Positions 27,114 through 34,703 are shown, counted from the first letter of the stretch. The stretch is DNA of 40,178 nt from Nitrobacter sp. 62-23 (GCF_001897285.1 NZ_MKSM01000064.1:142792-182969), one strand, 5' to 3'. Translations and numbers: made by a program. Notes: generated by a model from the letters alone, not told the origin.

Positions 27114-28055
27114 TTGCTGAAGGCGGAATTCTCACGGATCAATCAGGCGAAAGCGGTTTTCGACGACATCTACATCCAGGACGATCCGAGGTCGTATTTC
27201 TCGGTCCTCGGCGATCTCGACTATATGATCACGGATGTAGCCGAGCCCGTCATTCGCCAGATTCTGTCCGCCAAGGCTTCCGTCACCGATACCAAACCCG
27301 TCGTGCTCGATGTCGGTTGCTCGTACGGCATCAACGCCGCGGTGCACCGATTTCCGCTGACGTTCGGCGGCTTGCGCCATCGCTACGCCCGGCGCGAGAT
27401 AAAGGCGGTCAGCTCTGAAGAGCTGATGCAGCTTGATCGCAATTTCTATGCGAGCTGGCCCGATCTCGGCCTCGCCCGCTTCATCGGCCTCGACATGTCG
27501 GCGCCGGCGGTCCGCTATGCGACACGCGTCGGGCTCCTCGATCAGGGCATTGTCGCGAATCTCGAAAGCGACCCGCTCCCAGTGGAAAGCGCACGTATCC
27601 TCCGCCCCGTCGATGTCATCATGTCGACGGGCTGCATCGGTTATGTAACCGACAAAACATTCAGCAAACTTCTCGATGCGACGGAGAAGAAGCCGTGGAT
27701 CATTTCGTTCGTGCTGCGAATGTTCCCCTTCGACGCGCTTGCAAAGACCTTCGCGCAACGCGGCCTGGTGACGGAACGGCTGAGCGGCGTGACGTTCATT
27801 CAGCGTCGTTTTCGCGACGCCGAGGAATTCGAGAACAGCCTCGCAACCCTCGCGGCCGCCCAGATCGACCCGACCGGCCTTGAGTCCGAAGGTCTGTTTC
27901 ACGCCGACCTGATTCTCTCGCGGCCGGAGGCCGACGCGCGCGCCGCGCCGCTTGAAGACATCGTGACCGTTGCCAGCGGGCGAGGCCGTCCGATCGCGCC
28001 TCGTTTTGTTCATGTCGAAAGCAGCGACGGTCCGCGGGTGACGCTGGAGCCGTGA
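27114..28055 (+). CDS. Class I SAM-dependent methyltransferase-like protein
   Basis: A 313-residue protein with a methyltransferase Rossmann start, PVVLDVGCSYGINAAVHRF (62-80). The acidic motif II equivalent is GLDMSAPAVRYATRVG, and motif IV-like DVIMSTGCIGYV lies about 175-186. The N-terminal about 60 residues (FDDIYIQDDPRSYFSVLGDLDYMI) are conserved-looking and may bind the substrate. The substrate is unknown. The start is a TTG at 27114 with AAGGAT six bases upstream; there is no ATG near the conserved N-terminus. A GC-rich hairpin at 28058-28072 follows the stop. Confidence 0.8.
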   Translation: MLKAEFSRINQAKAVFDDIYIQDDPRSYFSVLGDLDYMITDVAEPVIRQILSAKASVTDTKPVVLDVGCSYGINAAVHRFPLTFGGLRHRYARREIKAVSSEELMQLDRNFYASWPDLGLARFIGLDMSAPAVRYATRVGLLDQGIVANLESDPLPVESARILRPVDVIMSTGCIGYVTDKTFSKLLDATEKKPWIISFVLRMFPFDALAKTFAQRGLVTERLSGVTFIQRRFRDAEEFENSLATLAAAQIDPTGLESEGLFHADLILSRPEADARAAPLEDIVTVASGRGRPIAPRFVHVESSDGPRVTLEP

Positions 28056-28057
28056 AC

Positions 28058-28072
28058 CGCGCCGGCGGCGCG
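28058..28072 (+). terminator. GC-rich hairpin after the 27114 methyltransferase
   Basis: CGCGCC at 28058-28063 and GGCGCG at 28067-28072 form a 6-bp stem with a GGC loop, 3 bases after the stop codon. It is followed by ATCATTTC, a weak U-tract. Possible intrinsic terminator. Confidence 0.4.
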
Positions 28073-28188
28073 ATCATTTCGATATGCTTGACCATGTCCC
28101 GCACAGGCGCGGAAAATGATTTGACTGGCCCCGAACACGACGCTGTCTGCACGCCAATCAGCTTGTTTCCATCTGGGAGATCGTTGAA

Positions 28189-28659
28189 ATGACGAGCCTG
28201 CGCCCCTGCCTTGCCGCCAGCCTATGTCTCTTCGCCGCTATGGCCTTCGCCCCCTCGCCGGCCCGCGCCGACCGCTGCGACGATCTCGCCGCACAGCTCA
28301 AGGACCAAATCGACGGCCTGCATGTCGGCAAGACCGCCGCCAATACGATCTCCCTGTCGCATCCCGCGGCCAAGCAACTGATCCTCGGTTGCCCGAACCG
28401 CAAGTTCACCAACGAACTGATCGCAGGCGCGGACAGCCGCAAACCGAAGCCTGAGTTTTACGATCTCGTGGCGCAGGCCTCCGCCATCATCTTCACGATT
28501 CCGAAGGCCGACACGCTGAAGGGCGTCACCCGCTGCATCAAGCGCATGGGCCTGTTACATGGCGACGACGTCCGGACACGTTATCGGCGGCTGAACATGC
28601 ATTGCACCCGCACCAAGACCAGCGCCGCTATCGCGGTGTCCCGCGGGAACGACGAGTGA
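28189..28659 (+). CDS. Secreted hypothetical protein, 156 aa
   Basis: Residues 1-27 form a clear Sec signal peptide ending ARA before DRCDDLAAQL. The mature protein has four cysteines (near positions 30, 68, 115 and 138), fitting two disulphides, with KxCPNRKF-like and TRCIKRMGLL segments. A family name was not recognised, but codon usage, the signal peptide and the ATG after a GGGAGATCG-type leader support a real periplasmic protein. It stands alone between the methyltransferase and the GFA-fold gene. Function unknown. Confidence 0.75.
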   Translation: MTSLRPCLAASLCLFAAMAFAPSPARADRCDDLAAQLKDQIDGLHVGKTAANTISLSHPAAKQLILGCPNRKFTNELIAGADSRKPKPEFYDLVAQASAIIFTIPKADTLKGVTRCIKRMGLLHGDDVRTRYRRLNMHCTRTKTSAAIAVSRGNDE

Positions 28660-28757
28660 CGAACGATTCCAGGCAGCCAGGGAAACTGCACCGACTGGAT
28701 TCGTTATCGGCTGTGGCCCGAAGCTGGTAGACTGATAGCGCTGGGAGGGAGAGGCAA

Positions 28758-29117
28758 ATGCCCGACGTGAAAGTATATACCGGCGGCTGTCATTGCGGTC
28801 AGGTACGCTTCGAGTGCACGACGGATCTGGCCATGGTCACCGCGTGCAACTGCTCGATCTGCACCAAGAAGGGCCTGCACTTCACGTTTCTGCCCCCGGG
28901 AAGTTTTCAGCTCCGGGCCGGTGAAGGCAATCTCAAGGAATACCTGTTCAACAAGCGCGTCATCCGGCACCAGCTCTGCGTCGACTGTGGCGTCGAGGTG
29001 TTCGCGCGCGGCAAGAAGCCGGATGGGACGGAGGTTGTAGCGGTCAATGTAAGCTGCATCGACGGCATCGACTTGTCCAAGCTCACACTGACGCCGGTCG
29101 ACGGACGCAGTAACTAG
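28758..29117 (+). CDS. GFA (glutathione-dependent formaldehyde-activating) fold zinc protein
   Basis: A 119-residue protein of the Mss4-like/GFA superfamily. The structural zinc ligands are visible: CHC at 11-13, CNCSIC at 30-35 and CVDC at 74-77. The usual GGCHCGQVRFE opening and LCVDCGVEVFARG match the family. Many annotated members bind glutathione or act as small zinc proteins; formaldehyde activity is established only for GFA of Paracoccus and close relatives, so the specific function is uncertain. Its stop codon TAG lies inside a CTAG tetranucleotide that begins the repeat chain downstream. Confidence 0.88.
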   Translation: MPDVKVYTGGCHCGQVRFECTTDLAMVTACNCSICTKKGLHFTFLPPGSFQLRAGEGNLKEYLFNKRVIRHQLCVDCGVEVFARGKKPDGTEVVAVNVSCIDGIDLSKLTLTPVDGRSN

Positions 29118-29211
29118 AGCGTTTCGAGCGAAGTGGAATTTGGTTCGCGTGAAGAAAACGCGTCAAGAAGTAGAGTCTTTCACCGTTCCATCAAACGGTG
29201 AAAGACTCTAG
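29114..29211. repeat. CTAG-bounded palindromic element, copy 1 of the GAGCG-type
   Basis: It begins CTAGAGCGTTTCGAGCGAAG and contains GGTTCGCGTGAAGAAAACGCG. It ends in a 17-bp perfect hairpin with arms at 29171-29187 and 29194-29210 (TAGAGTCTTTCACCGTT and its complement, loop CCATCA). Both ends are CTAG, and the first CTAG contains the stop codon of the GFA-fold gene. A diverged copy lies at 36495-36623. No long U-run follows, so it is not a simple terminator. Confidence 0.75.
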
Positions 29212-29286
29212 TGGAGTGAATTTGACATTCGCTATCCACTTTGCAGCGAACGTGTCAGGCGAATGTCAAATTCAAAACTCCACTAG
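29208..29286. repeat. CTAG-bounded 79-bp inverted repeat (MITE-like)
   Basis: The left arm is CTAGTGGAGT plus GAATTTGACATTCGC (29208-29232). The right arm is GCGAATGTCAAATTC (29259-29273), a 3-base AAA bulge and ACTCCACTAG (29277-29286). The arms match over 25 bp. It shares its first CTAG with the previous element. No coding capacity. Resembles a palindromic MITE. Confidence 0.75.
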
Positions 29287-29300
29287 AAACCTGATAGTTG

Positions 29301-29377
29301 CTAGTGGTCCTTTGATTCTAACATTTGCAAGAACTCCCTGCGGCAACGGGATGCAAATGTTAGAATTGGATCACTAG
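29301..29377. repeat. CTAG-bounded 77-bp inverted repeat, relative of the preceding element
   Basis: The left arm is CTAGTGGTCCTTTG then ATTCTAACATTTGCA; the right arm is TGCAAATGTTAGAAT (29352-29366), then TGGATCACTAG. The inner 15 bp are perfect, and the outer ends pair with one G-T-type mismatch. It shares the layout CTAGTGG...ACATTYGC with the 29208 element but has a different core, so the two are related but not copies. Confidence 0.75.
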
Positions 29378-29471
29378 GACATGACCCCGAAAAGTGGAAA
29401 CCGGTTTTCGGGAAAGATCATGCTCGAACAAAAAGAATAAGAGTCTGATTCAACGCAGTTGAAACAGACTC
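29374..29471. repeat. CATGAtCCCGAAAA-type palindromic repeat, copy 1
   Basis: It starts at the CTAG that closes the previous element (29374). CCCGAAAA at 29386-29393 pairs with TTTTCGGG at 29405-29412 around GTGGAAACCGG. AAGATCATGCTC follows, then a second hairpin with GAGTCTGATTCAAC (29441-29454) facing GTTGAAACAGACTC (29458-29471). A related copy lies at 31853-31952. I recall this motif as a common dispersed repeat of Bradyrhizobium-group genomes. Confidence 0.75.
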
Positions 29472-29502
29472 GAGGCGCCGCGCGCCTCAAAAGGAGCAAG
29501 GA

Positions 29503-30189
29503 TCATTTAATTGCAAAGCAATAAAGCAGCCCGTCGCCGCCGGTGCTTCTGAGATCGTTTTGGCTGCAGCCGCCGTCCGGCCCGCGCGAAAGATGCGACG
29601 AATTCCATGACTTCGCTACAGGATCATCGCTCAGGCCCTGGCGATCGGAATGCCCGACCATCGCCGACCCTTGCGTGCTGCTCGTCCAGTTCTTGCAGGT
29701 CCGATCATTCGCGCCCGCAAACGCGGTGCCGTCCGGCTGCGACCCCGTCAGGATATCATGGCGGTTGGGCTTGTCGCCACGGCCGTTGATCACGTCGCCC
29801 TTCTCACTCAGCGCAGTCTGCTTGGTGAGGTTGTTCGCGCCGTGAAGCTCGGCAACATCCTTCGCGATCACGACGCCCTTGGCGTTCCGCCATGGTCCGT
29901 TGCCGATCCGATCCCGCGCATTGATAGCCGGCTTGCCGTCGGCCGCCTGGGTCGACAGATAAGCGTGCCAGGTCTTCGCTCCGGCGCCGGCAGCCTGCGC
30001 CAGCGTCTGACAATGATTGTCCGCACCCGCGAGGCCGCCGAGATTGCCGCCGTTGCCGATTCCGACGCTGGTTACGAAGAAGCTCATGTCGGCCGTCTGC
30101 GCACCGGCCGGCTGAGCCGCCACCGCGGTCAGCATTGCGGTGGCCAGGCCAAGACAAATTCGCGGAAGGATCCTGTCTGTTGCAATCAT
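29503..30189 (-). CDS. Secreted lectin-like protein, 228 aa
   Basis: Residues 1-30 are a Sec signal peptide ending AGA. The mature domain contains GIGNGGNLGGLAGADNHCQTLAQAAG (45-70), TWHAYLST, and four cysteines at 60, 165, 208 and 224, compatible with two disulphides. The pattern GxxGADxxC...TWxAYLS recalls secreted C-type-lectin-like or DUF1554-like domains, and Bradyrhizobium-type homologues are often called lectins; I did not verify carbohydrate binding. It probably acts in the periplasm or outside the cell. It lies just past the repeat chain, with the Tim44-like gene upstream on the same strand. Confidence 0.72.
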   Translation of the reverse strand: MIATDRILPRICLGLATAMLTAVAAQPAGAQTADMSFFVTSVGIGNGGNLGGLAGADNHCQTLAQAAGAGAKTWHAYLSTQAADGKPAINARDRIGNGPWRNAKGVVIAKDVAELHGANNLTKQTALSEKGDVINGRGDKPNRHDILTGSQPDGTAFAGANDRTCKNWTSSTQGSAMVGHSDRQGLSDDPVAKSWNSSHLSRGPDGGCSQNDLRSTGGDGLLYCFAIK

Positions 30190-30288
30190 CGCCTTCTCCG
30201 ATCGATTTATGGCGTCCGGTTTCTACGCAACACGCGCGCGACGCGGATAATCCCGCGATAACGCGCGATCCGGCCCTTCGTTCAACGC

Positions 30289-30320
30289 AAAAAGGCGCCA
30301 CAACGTTGTCGTGGCGCCTT
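30289..30320 (-). terminator. Intrinsic terminator of the Tim44-like gene
   Basis: On the minus strand, AAGGCGCCAC and GTGGCGCCTT form a 10-bp perfect stem (30311-30320 with 30292-30301) around a 9-base loop. It is followed by TTT and lies 25 bases after the Tim44-like stop at 30345. A good Rho-independent terminator, which also insulates the lectin-like gene downstream. Confidence 0.75.
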
Positions 30321-30344
30321 CTGGTGTAAAGCCACAGCGGCAGA

Positions 30345-31289
30345 TCAGGTCTGCTGGATCGCCGACAGCTCCCATTTTCCGCCGCCACGGCGCGCGAACG
30401 TCCAGACGTCGGTCGCCTCCTGCGGCTGGTCGCCGCCCTCGACCACCCGGCCACCGGCGCGCTCAATGGTCTTGTCGATCAGCGAATAGCGCAATGCCAC
30501 CGTGGCGTAATCGGTATTGCCCTCGCGCCAGGCTTCCGCGAGATCGCCCTGCAGGAGCTTGACATTGGACACCTTGTTGACGACGCCGCGAGCTTCGTTG
30601 GCCCGAAGATCCTCGGTGAAGTACGACACCATTTCAGGGGTCGCCATCGTATGCAGCCTGTTGACGTCCTCGTTCGACCACGCGGTCTGGATGTCTCCAA
30701 GCAGACGTTCGAAGGCTTCATAGTCCGACGGGGTGATTTCCAGCGGCGCAGCAGACGCTGTTGAACCGAAACCCAAACCGCTGCGTGGACTCGCCTGAGC
30801 AGCGGGACCAGGGGTCGGCGTTGGTCCGGCATAAGCGTGCGCATTGCGCCGCTGCCACCATGACATCACCAGGCGGACGACGAGAACGATCAGGGCGATC
30901 TGAAGCAGCAGCCCGATGATGGACGACAGGCCTCCGAGACCACCGAACAGCCCGCCGCCGAACAGCATGCCGAGCAGGCCCGCGCCCAGAAAGCCGGCTG
31001 CAAGGCCGCCGAGCATGCCCATGCCGGGCCGATTGAAGCCGCCGGTCGCCGCCGCGCCTGCGCCCGGGCGGCCGGGCTGCGTCATGGTCCGGTCGAACGG
31101 ACGCGCCGCGTTCGGCGCGGTATTGGTGACGGGCGGCGCGGAGAAGGTCCGTGCACCACGCGATCCGTAGCTCCTGCCGCCCCCGATGCGGGCGTCCGCC
31201 GAAGAGACGGCGAGCATCAACGGGAACGCCAACGACAGGATGATGGCGAGGAGCTTCATCATGCCGAATGCCCGCTGGGTCAATTTCAT
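30345..31289 (-). CDS. Tim44-like domain membrane protein
   Basis: A 314-residue protein. An N-terminal hydrophobic segment (about 10-33) ends in ADA and looks like a signal peptide or anchor. A Gly/Arg/Pro-rich linker is followed by a long glycine-rich hydrophobic stretch (about 90-145, GMLGGLAAGFLGAGLLGMLFGGG...) with one or two membrane helices. The C-terminal domain (about 185-312) reads ITPSDYEAFERLLGDIQTAWSNEDVNRL...DVWTFARRGG, the bacterial Tim44-like domain related to the presequence translocase subunit of mitochondria. Its role in bacteria is not settled; membrane-linked protein assembly is a guess. A second start at residue 10 (MMKLLAII) is possible. Confidence 0.88.
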   Translation of the reverse strand: MKLTQRAFGMMKLLAIILSLAFPLMLAVSSADARIGGGRSYGSRGARTFSAPPVTNTAPNAARPFDRTMTQPGRPGAGAAATGGFNRPGMGMLGGLAAGFLGAGLLGMLFGGGLFGGLGGLSSIIGLLLQIALIVLVVRLVMSWWQRRNAHAYAGPTPTPGPAAQASPRSGLGFGSTASAAPLEITPSDYEAFERLLGDIQTAWSNEDVNRLHTMATPEMVSYFTEDLRANEARGVVNKVSNVKLLQGDLAEAWREGNTDYATVALRYSLIDKTIERAGGRVVEGGDQPQEATDVWTFARRGGGKWELSAIQQT

Positions 31290-31425
31290 CTGGTTGTTCC
31301 TTTATTCCCCGGCAGGGGGAAGCGTCCCTAACATGGGCAGCCCAAGGCAAAAGGGAAGTCCTATCGTTTGACGAAACTGCGGCGCACCGTCGCGGAGATC
31401 GCTGCCGCAAAAGCAAGCCGCTCCG

Positions 31426-31770
31426 TCACGCCCGCGCCAGATCAAGGAAATGCCGCCCAGCCTTGTCTTCGATTTCGACGATCCAGGCGTCAGGATCGAA
31501 CCGGACTTCCTTCGCAAGACGCTCCTCCACCGCCTGCTCGGCAACGGGCTCGCTCGACGAGGGGGCAAAAACCCGTTCGATGGGTCGGCTGTCGTCATAT
31601 ACGGCCTGCGGCGCAGGGGCGTACAACATCGCATTGCCGTCCAGAAGCGCGAGCTTGACGAATACGGCGCCGGCCTCCTCCGCACCGCGACGACGTACCG
31701 CGCCGTAGATACCCTCGGTCTGGCAGCGACGCAGATACGCCGCGACCCATATGCTCGATTTCAAACGCAT
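31426..31770 (-). CDS. DUF1491 family protein
   Basis: Small soluble protein of the DUF1491 family, widespread in alphaproteobacteria and of unknown function. From the ATG at 31770 (MRLKSSIWVAAYLRRCQ) it is 114 residues, the family's usual beginning and length. The recognisable core is YGAVRRRGAEEAGAVFVKLALLDG (about 22-45), and the C-terminus DPDAWIVEIEDKAGRHFLDLA is also family-like. An upstream start at 31815 adds 15 residues that do not look conserved, and neither start has a strong ribosome binding site. Confidence 0.85.
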   Translation of the reverse strand: MRLKSSIWVAAYLRRCQTEGIYGAVRRRGAEEAGAVFVKLALLDGNAMLYAPAPQAVYDDSRPIERVFAPSSSEPVAEQAVEERLAKEVRFDPDAWIVEIEDKAGRHFLDLARA

Positions 31771-31852
31771 GGGGATGACGATAGGCCGTTCGTGCAAGCG
31801 ACGCCAGTTCGACATTCAATCCGCATCGGTTTGTTTCCTCACCACGGCTCTG

Positions 31853-31952
31853 CTAGAGCATGATCCCGAAAAAGCCCGCCCCGGACTCGATCCGGAGCGG
31901 GAACCGGTTTTCGAAATCATGCTCTTAAAGGCAGGCTGGTGTCTGATTCAAC
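31853..31952. repeat. CATGAtCCCGAAAA-type palindromic repeat, copy 2
   Basis: It begins at CTAG (31853). AGAGCATGAT at 31855-31864 pairs with ATCATGCTCT at 31916-31925. Between them is a second long stem, CCCGCCCCGGA opposite TCCGGAGCGGG, with one mismatch. GGTTTTCG pairs with the CCCGAAAA side, and GTCTGATTCAAC follows at 31941-31952, as in the copy at 29374. It sits between the DUF1491 gene and purB. Confidence 0.75.
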
Positions 31953-32009
31953 GACATTGGACTGGACTCCAACGCGCGGCATAATTCCTGAATACGTCAA
32001 GGACCGTCG

Positions 32010-33320
32010 ATGATCCCTCGCTACACTCGCCCGGAAATGGCTTCGATCTGGGAGCCGCAAACCCGTTTCAAGATCTGGTTCGAGATCGAGGCTCACGCCG
32101 CCGACGCGCTGGCCGAACTCGGAGTGATTCCGAAGCAGGCGGCCGAAACCATCTGGGCCAAGGCGAAAGACGCCACTTTCAACGTCGAGCGCATCGACGA
32201 GATCGAGCGCGAGACCAGGCACGACGTCATCGCCTTCCTCACCCATCTGGCCGAAATCGTCGGTCCCGAGGCGCGCTTCGTGCATCAGGGCATGACCTCC
32301 TCCGACGTGCTCGACACCTGCCTCAACGTCCAGCTCACCCGCGCCGCCGATATCCTGATCGCCGACATCGACAAGCTGCTTGCCGCACTCAAGACGCGCG
32401 CGCTCGAGCACAAAATGACGCCGACCATCGGACGCTCCCACGGCATTCATGCCGAACCCGTCACCTTCGGCCTCAAGATGGCCTACGCCTATGCCGAGTT
32501 CTCGCGCGCCAGGGAGCGTTTGATCGCCGCCCGCAAGGAGGTCGCGACCTGCGCGATCTCCGGCGCGGTCGGCACCTTTGCGCAGATCGATCCGCGCGTT
32601 GAAGAACACGTAGCCCAGGCGATGGGTCTCGTGCCGGAGCCGGTCTCGACGCAGGTGATTCCGCGCGACCGCCACGCAATGTTCTTCGCCACCCTCGGCG
32701 TCATTGCCTCATCGATGGAGCGGCTCGCCACCGAGATCCGCCATCTGCAACGCACCGAGGTGCTGGAGGCCGAGGAGTTCTTTTCCGAGGGACAGAAGGG
32801 CTCGTCGGCGATGCCGCACAAGCGCAATCCCGTGCTGACCGAGAACATCACAGGGCTCGCCCGCATGGTGCGCGCCTACGTGACGCCGGCGCTGGAGAAC
32901 GTGGCGCTCTGGCACGAGCGCGACATCTCGCACTCTTCGGCCGAGCGCATGATCGGCCCCGACGCGACGGTCACGCTCGACTTCGCGCTCAACCGCCTCG
33001 CCGGCGTGATCGACAAGCTGCTGGTCTATCCGGCCAACATGCAGAAGAACCTCGACCGCCTCGGCGGGCTGGTGCATTCGCAGCGCGTGCTGATCGCGCT
33101 GACGCAAAAGGGCGCGAGCCGCGAGGACGCCTACAGGCTGGTCCAGCGCAACGCCATGCCGGTCTGGCGCGGTGAAGGCGACTTCCAGACGCTTCTGAAG
33201 AACGACGCCGACGTGAAGAAATATCTGTCGGACAAGGAGATCGAGGAGCAATTCGACCTCGCGTATCACCTCAAGCATGTCGACACGATTTTCAGGCGGG
33301 TGTTCGGCGCCGCCCGATAA
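32010..33320 (+). CDS. purB: Adenylosuccinate lyase
   Basis: Cleaves SAICAR to AICAR and adenylosuccinate to AMP, both with release of fumarate. The 436-residue protein starts with IPRYTRPEMASIWEPQTRFKIW. The family signature GSSAMPHKRNP is at 264-274, the catalytic His region GRSHGIHAEP is around 141-150, and TSSDVLDT is at 97-104. Length is normal. The ATG at 32010 follows a purine-rich leader (AAGGACCG). It belongs to the IMP and AMP branches and complements guaA/guaB on the other side of the window. Confidence 0.96.
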   Translation: MIPRYTRPEMASIWEPQTRFKIWFEIEAHAADALAELGVIPKQAAETIWAKAKDATFNVERIDEIERETRHDVIAFLTHLAEIVGPEARFVHQGMTSSDVLDTCLNVQLTRAADILIADIDKLLAALKTRALEHKMTPTIGRSHGIHAEPVTFGLKMAYAYAEFSRARERLIAARKEVATCAISGAVGTFAQIDPRVEEHVAQAMGLVPEPVSTQVIPRDRHAMFFATLGVIASSMERLATEIRHLQRTEVLEAEEFFSEGQKGSSAMPHKRNPVLTENITGLARMVRAYVTPALENVALWHERDISHSSAERMIGPDATVTLDFALNRLAGVIDKLLVYPANMQKNLDRLGGLVHSQRVLIALTQKGASREDAYRLVQRNAMPVWRGEGDFQTLLKNDADVKKYLSDKEIEEQFDLAYHLKHVDTIFRRVFGAAR

Positions 33321-33336
33321 CGCATTGGTCAGACCC

Positions 33337-33894
33337 ATGATCCCGTCGTGCGAGGCGTTTGACTTCCTGCTGCTGCCCGGTCTTGGCAATTCTGGCGTCG
33401 ACCACTGGCAATCGCATTGGTCAATGGCGTTTCCCAACACCTCGCGCGTGCTGCAGGACGATTGGGACACCCCGCGTTTGGCGGACTGGCTGGCGCGGCT
33501 CGACAATGCCGTCGCGCAGGGAATGCGGCCCGCGGTCCTGATCGCGCACAGCCTCGGCGTCGCGCTCGCGGTGCAATGGCTGGCGACGCGCGCACCGGGA
33601 CGGGTCAAGGCGGCGCTGCTGGTCGCTCCTTCCGATGTTGAATCAGCCGACCATACGCCGAATGAGGTCCGCAATTTTGCGCCGTTGCCGCGCGCGGCCC
33701 TGCCCGTGCCATCGACCGTGATCGCCAGCAGCAACGATCCTTATGTGACTCTTGCGCGCGCCGGCGCCTTCGCCGCAAGCTGGGAGTCCGGCTTTTGCGA
33801 TGTCGGCGAACTCGGCCATCTCAACGGCGCGTCCCGCCTCGGGCTGTGGCCGCAGGGACTGGTGCTGCTCGGGCGGCTGCTCAACCGGATCTGA
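33337..33894 (+). CDS. RBBP9/YdeN-type serine hydrolase
   Basis: A 185-residue alpha/beta hydrolase of the RBBP9/YdeN (DUF1234-like) family. The start FLLLPGLGNSGVDHWQSHW is diagnostic. The catalytic triad is S72 (AHSLG), D134 (SSNDPY) and H161 (GHLNGAS), all at family spacing. The enzyme is cytosolic; family members hydrolyse model esters, but the natural substrate is unknown. The ATG at 33337 is used because the upstream frame to 33277 overlaps the end of purB; the 16-base gap suggests co-transcription with purB. Confidence 0.88.
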   Translation: MIPSCEAFDFLLLPGLGNSGVDHWQSHWSMAFPNTSRVLQDDWDTPRLADWLARLDNAVAQGMRPAVLIAHSLGVALAVQWLATRAPGRVKAALLVAPSDVESADHTPNEVRNFAPLPRAALPVPSTVIASSNDPYVTLARAGAFAASWESGFCDVGELGHLNGASRLGLWPQGLVLLGRLLNRI

Positions 33895-33907
33895 AATCCG
33901 GCTACCC

Positions 33908-34459
33908 CTATTTCGCCCCGCCGCCGACCATTCGCGCCACCACGCCATCGCGCTTGACGAAGCGATGATAGATCGCCGCGAGGAAATGCAATACGATCAG
34001 TCCGATCAGCACGTAGGCCAACCAGATGTGCCAGTGCTCGAAGAAGCGGGCGTTGTCGCGGTTCTCGGATGTGAATTGCGGCACCCGGAACAAGCCGAAC
34101 CAGTCGGCATAATCCGGCTTGTGGGCACCGGAATGAGCCCAGCCGAGCAGCGCGACGACGATCGTGATCGCATAGAGCGCCCAGTGGTTGACGTGCGACA
34201 GCACCCGCTCCCATGCTGGCGTGCCATTCGGCAGCGCCGGCACCGGATTGGCGCCGCGCCAGATCAGGCGCAGGACCATCAGCAGCAGGATGACGTAGCC
34301 GATGTCGGCATGGATCGAGCGATGGAAGAGCTTGGCCTCCTTTGGCAGGAAGTGGTTGAACCACAAACCATAGGCCAGCATCCCGATGATCGCGATGCCG
34401 AGGATGCCGTGAAAGGCGCGGGACAGAGTGCCCCAGGCAGTGGTTGAATTCCGAAGCAT
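33908..34459 (-). CDS. Cytochrome b561 (CybB/YodB-like)
   Basis: A 183-residue integral membrane diheme cytochrome with four helices (about 13-35, 49-68, 92-110, 142-163). Histidines suited as heme ligands are H17 (FHGIL), H50 (HADIGY), H144 (WHIWLAY) and H158 (VLHFLAAIYH), in the usual arrangement for b561 bacterial/Ni-hydrogenase-type domains. It transfers electrons from quinol, probably to periplasmic acceptors; partner unknown. Divergent from the double PilZ gene, with a 244-base intergenic stretch. Confidence 0.88.
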   Translation of the reverse strand: MLRNSTTAWGTLSRAFHGILGIAIIGMLAYGLWFNHFLPKEAKLFHRSIHADIGYVILLLMVLRLIWRGANPVPALPNGTPAWERVLSHVNHWALYAITIVVALLGWAHSGAHKPDYADWFGLFRVPQFTSENRDNARFFEHWHIWLAYVLIGLIVLHFLAAIYHRFVKRDGVVARMVGGGAK

Positions 34460-34680
34460 GACCGGCTCTTGCCCCCAGAACGGCGGTTACATTTCTTACC
34501 AAGGCCACGGCCGGGAGGTTTCAACAAGCCCCGCCGGTGCCACCGACATCATCGTGACGATTGGAATTTGTCCAATGTTAGGAGTGGTCGCGGGCCACGG
34601 ATTGATCCCTTGCAATCGAGAACCGCCCCCTGCTAACGCCCCGTTAACCCTGACGACCGTAGGGTCTGCTGATACCAATT

Positions 34681-34694
34681 ACCGGTCGACCGGT
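34681..34694. promoter_or_regulatory. 14-bp perfect palindrome before the PilZ gene
   Basis: ACCGGTCGACCGGT (34681-34694) is its own reverse complement and ends 9 bases before the PilZ ATG, abutting the likely ribosome binding purines GGTGGA. A protein binding here could block translation initiation or late transcription. Elsewhere in 34460-34703 no promoter motif could be supported. The palindrome may also be chance, given the GC-rich background. Confidence 0.4.
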
Positions 34695-34703
34695 GGACCG
34701 ATT

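Noticed and set aside
29171-29210. 17-bp hairpin considered as an intrinsic terminator of the GFA gene
   Set aside because: No U-run on either side; it is better explained as part of the CTAG-bounded repeat.
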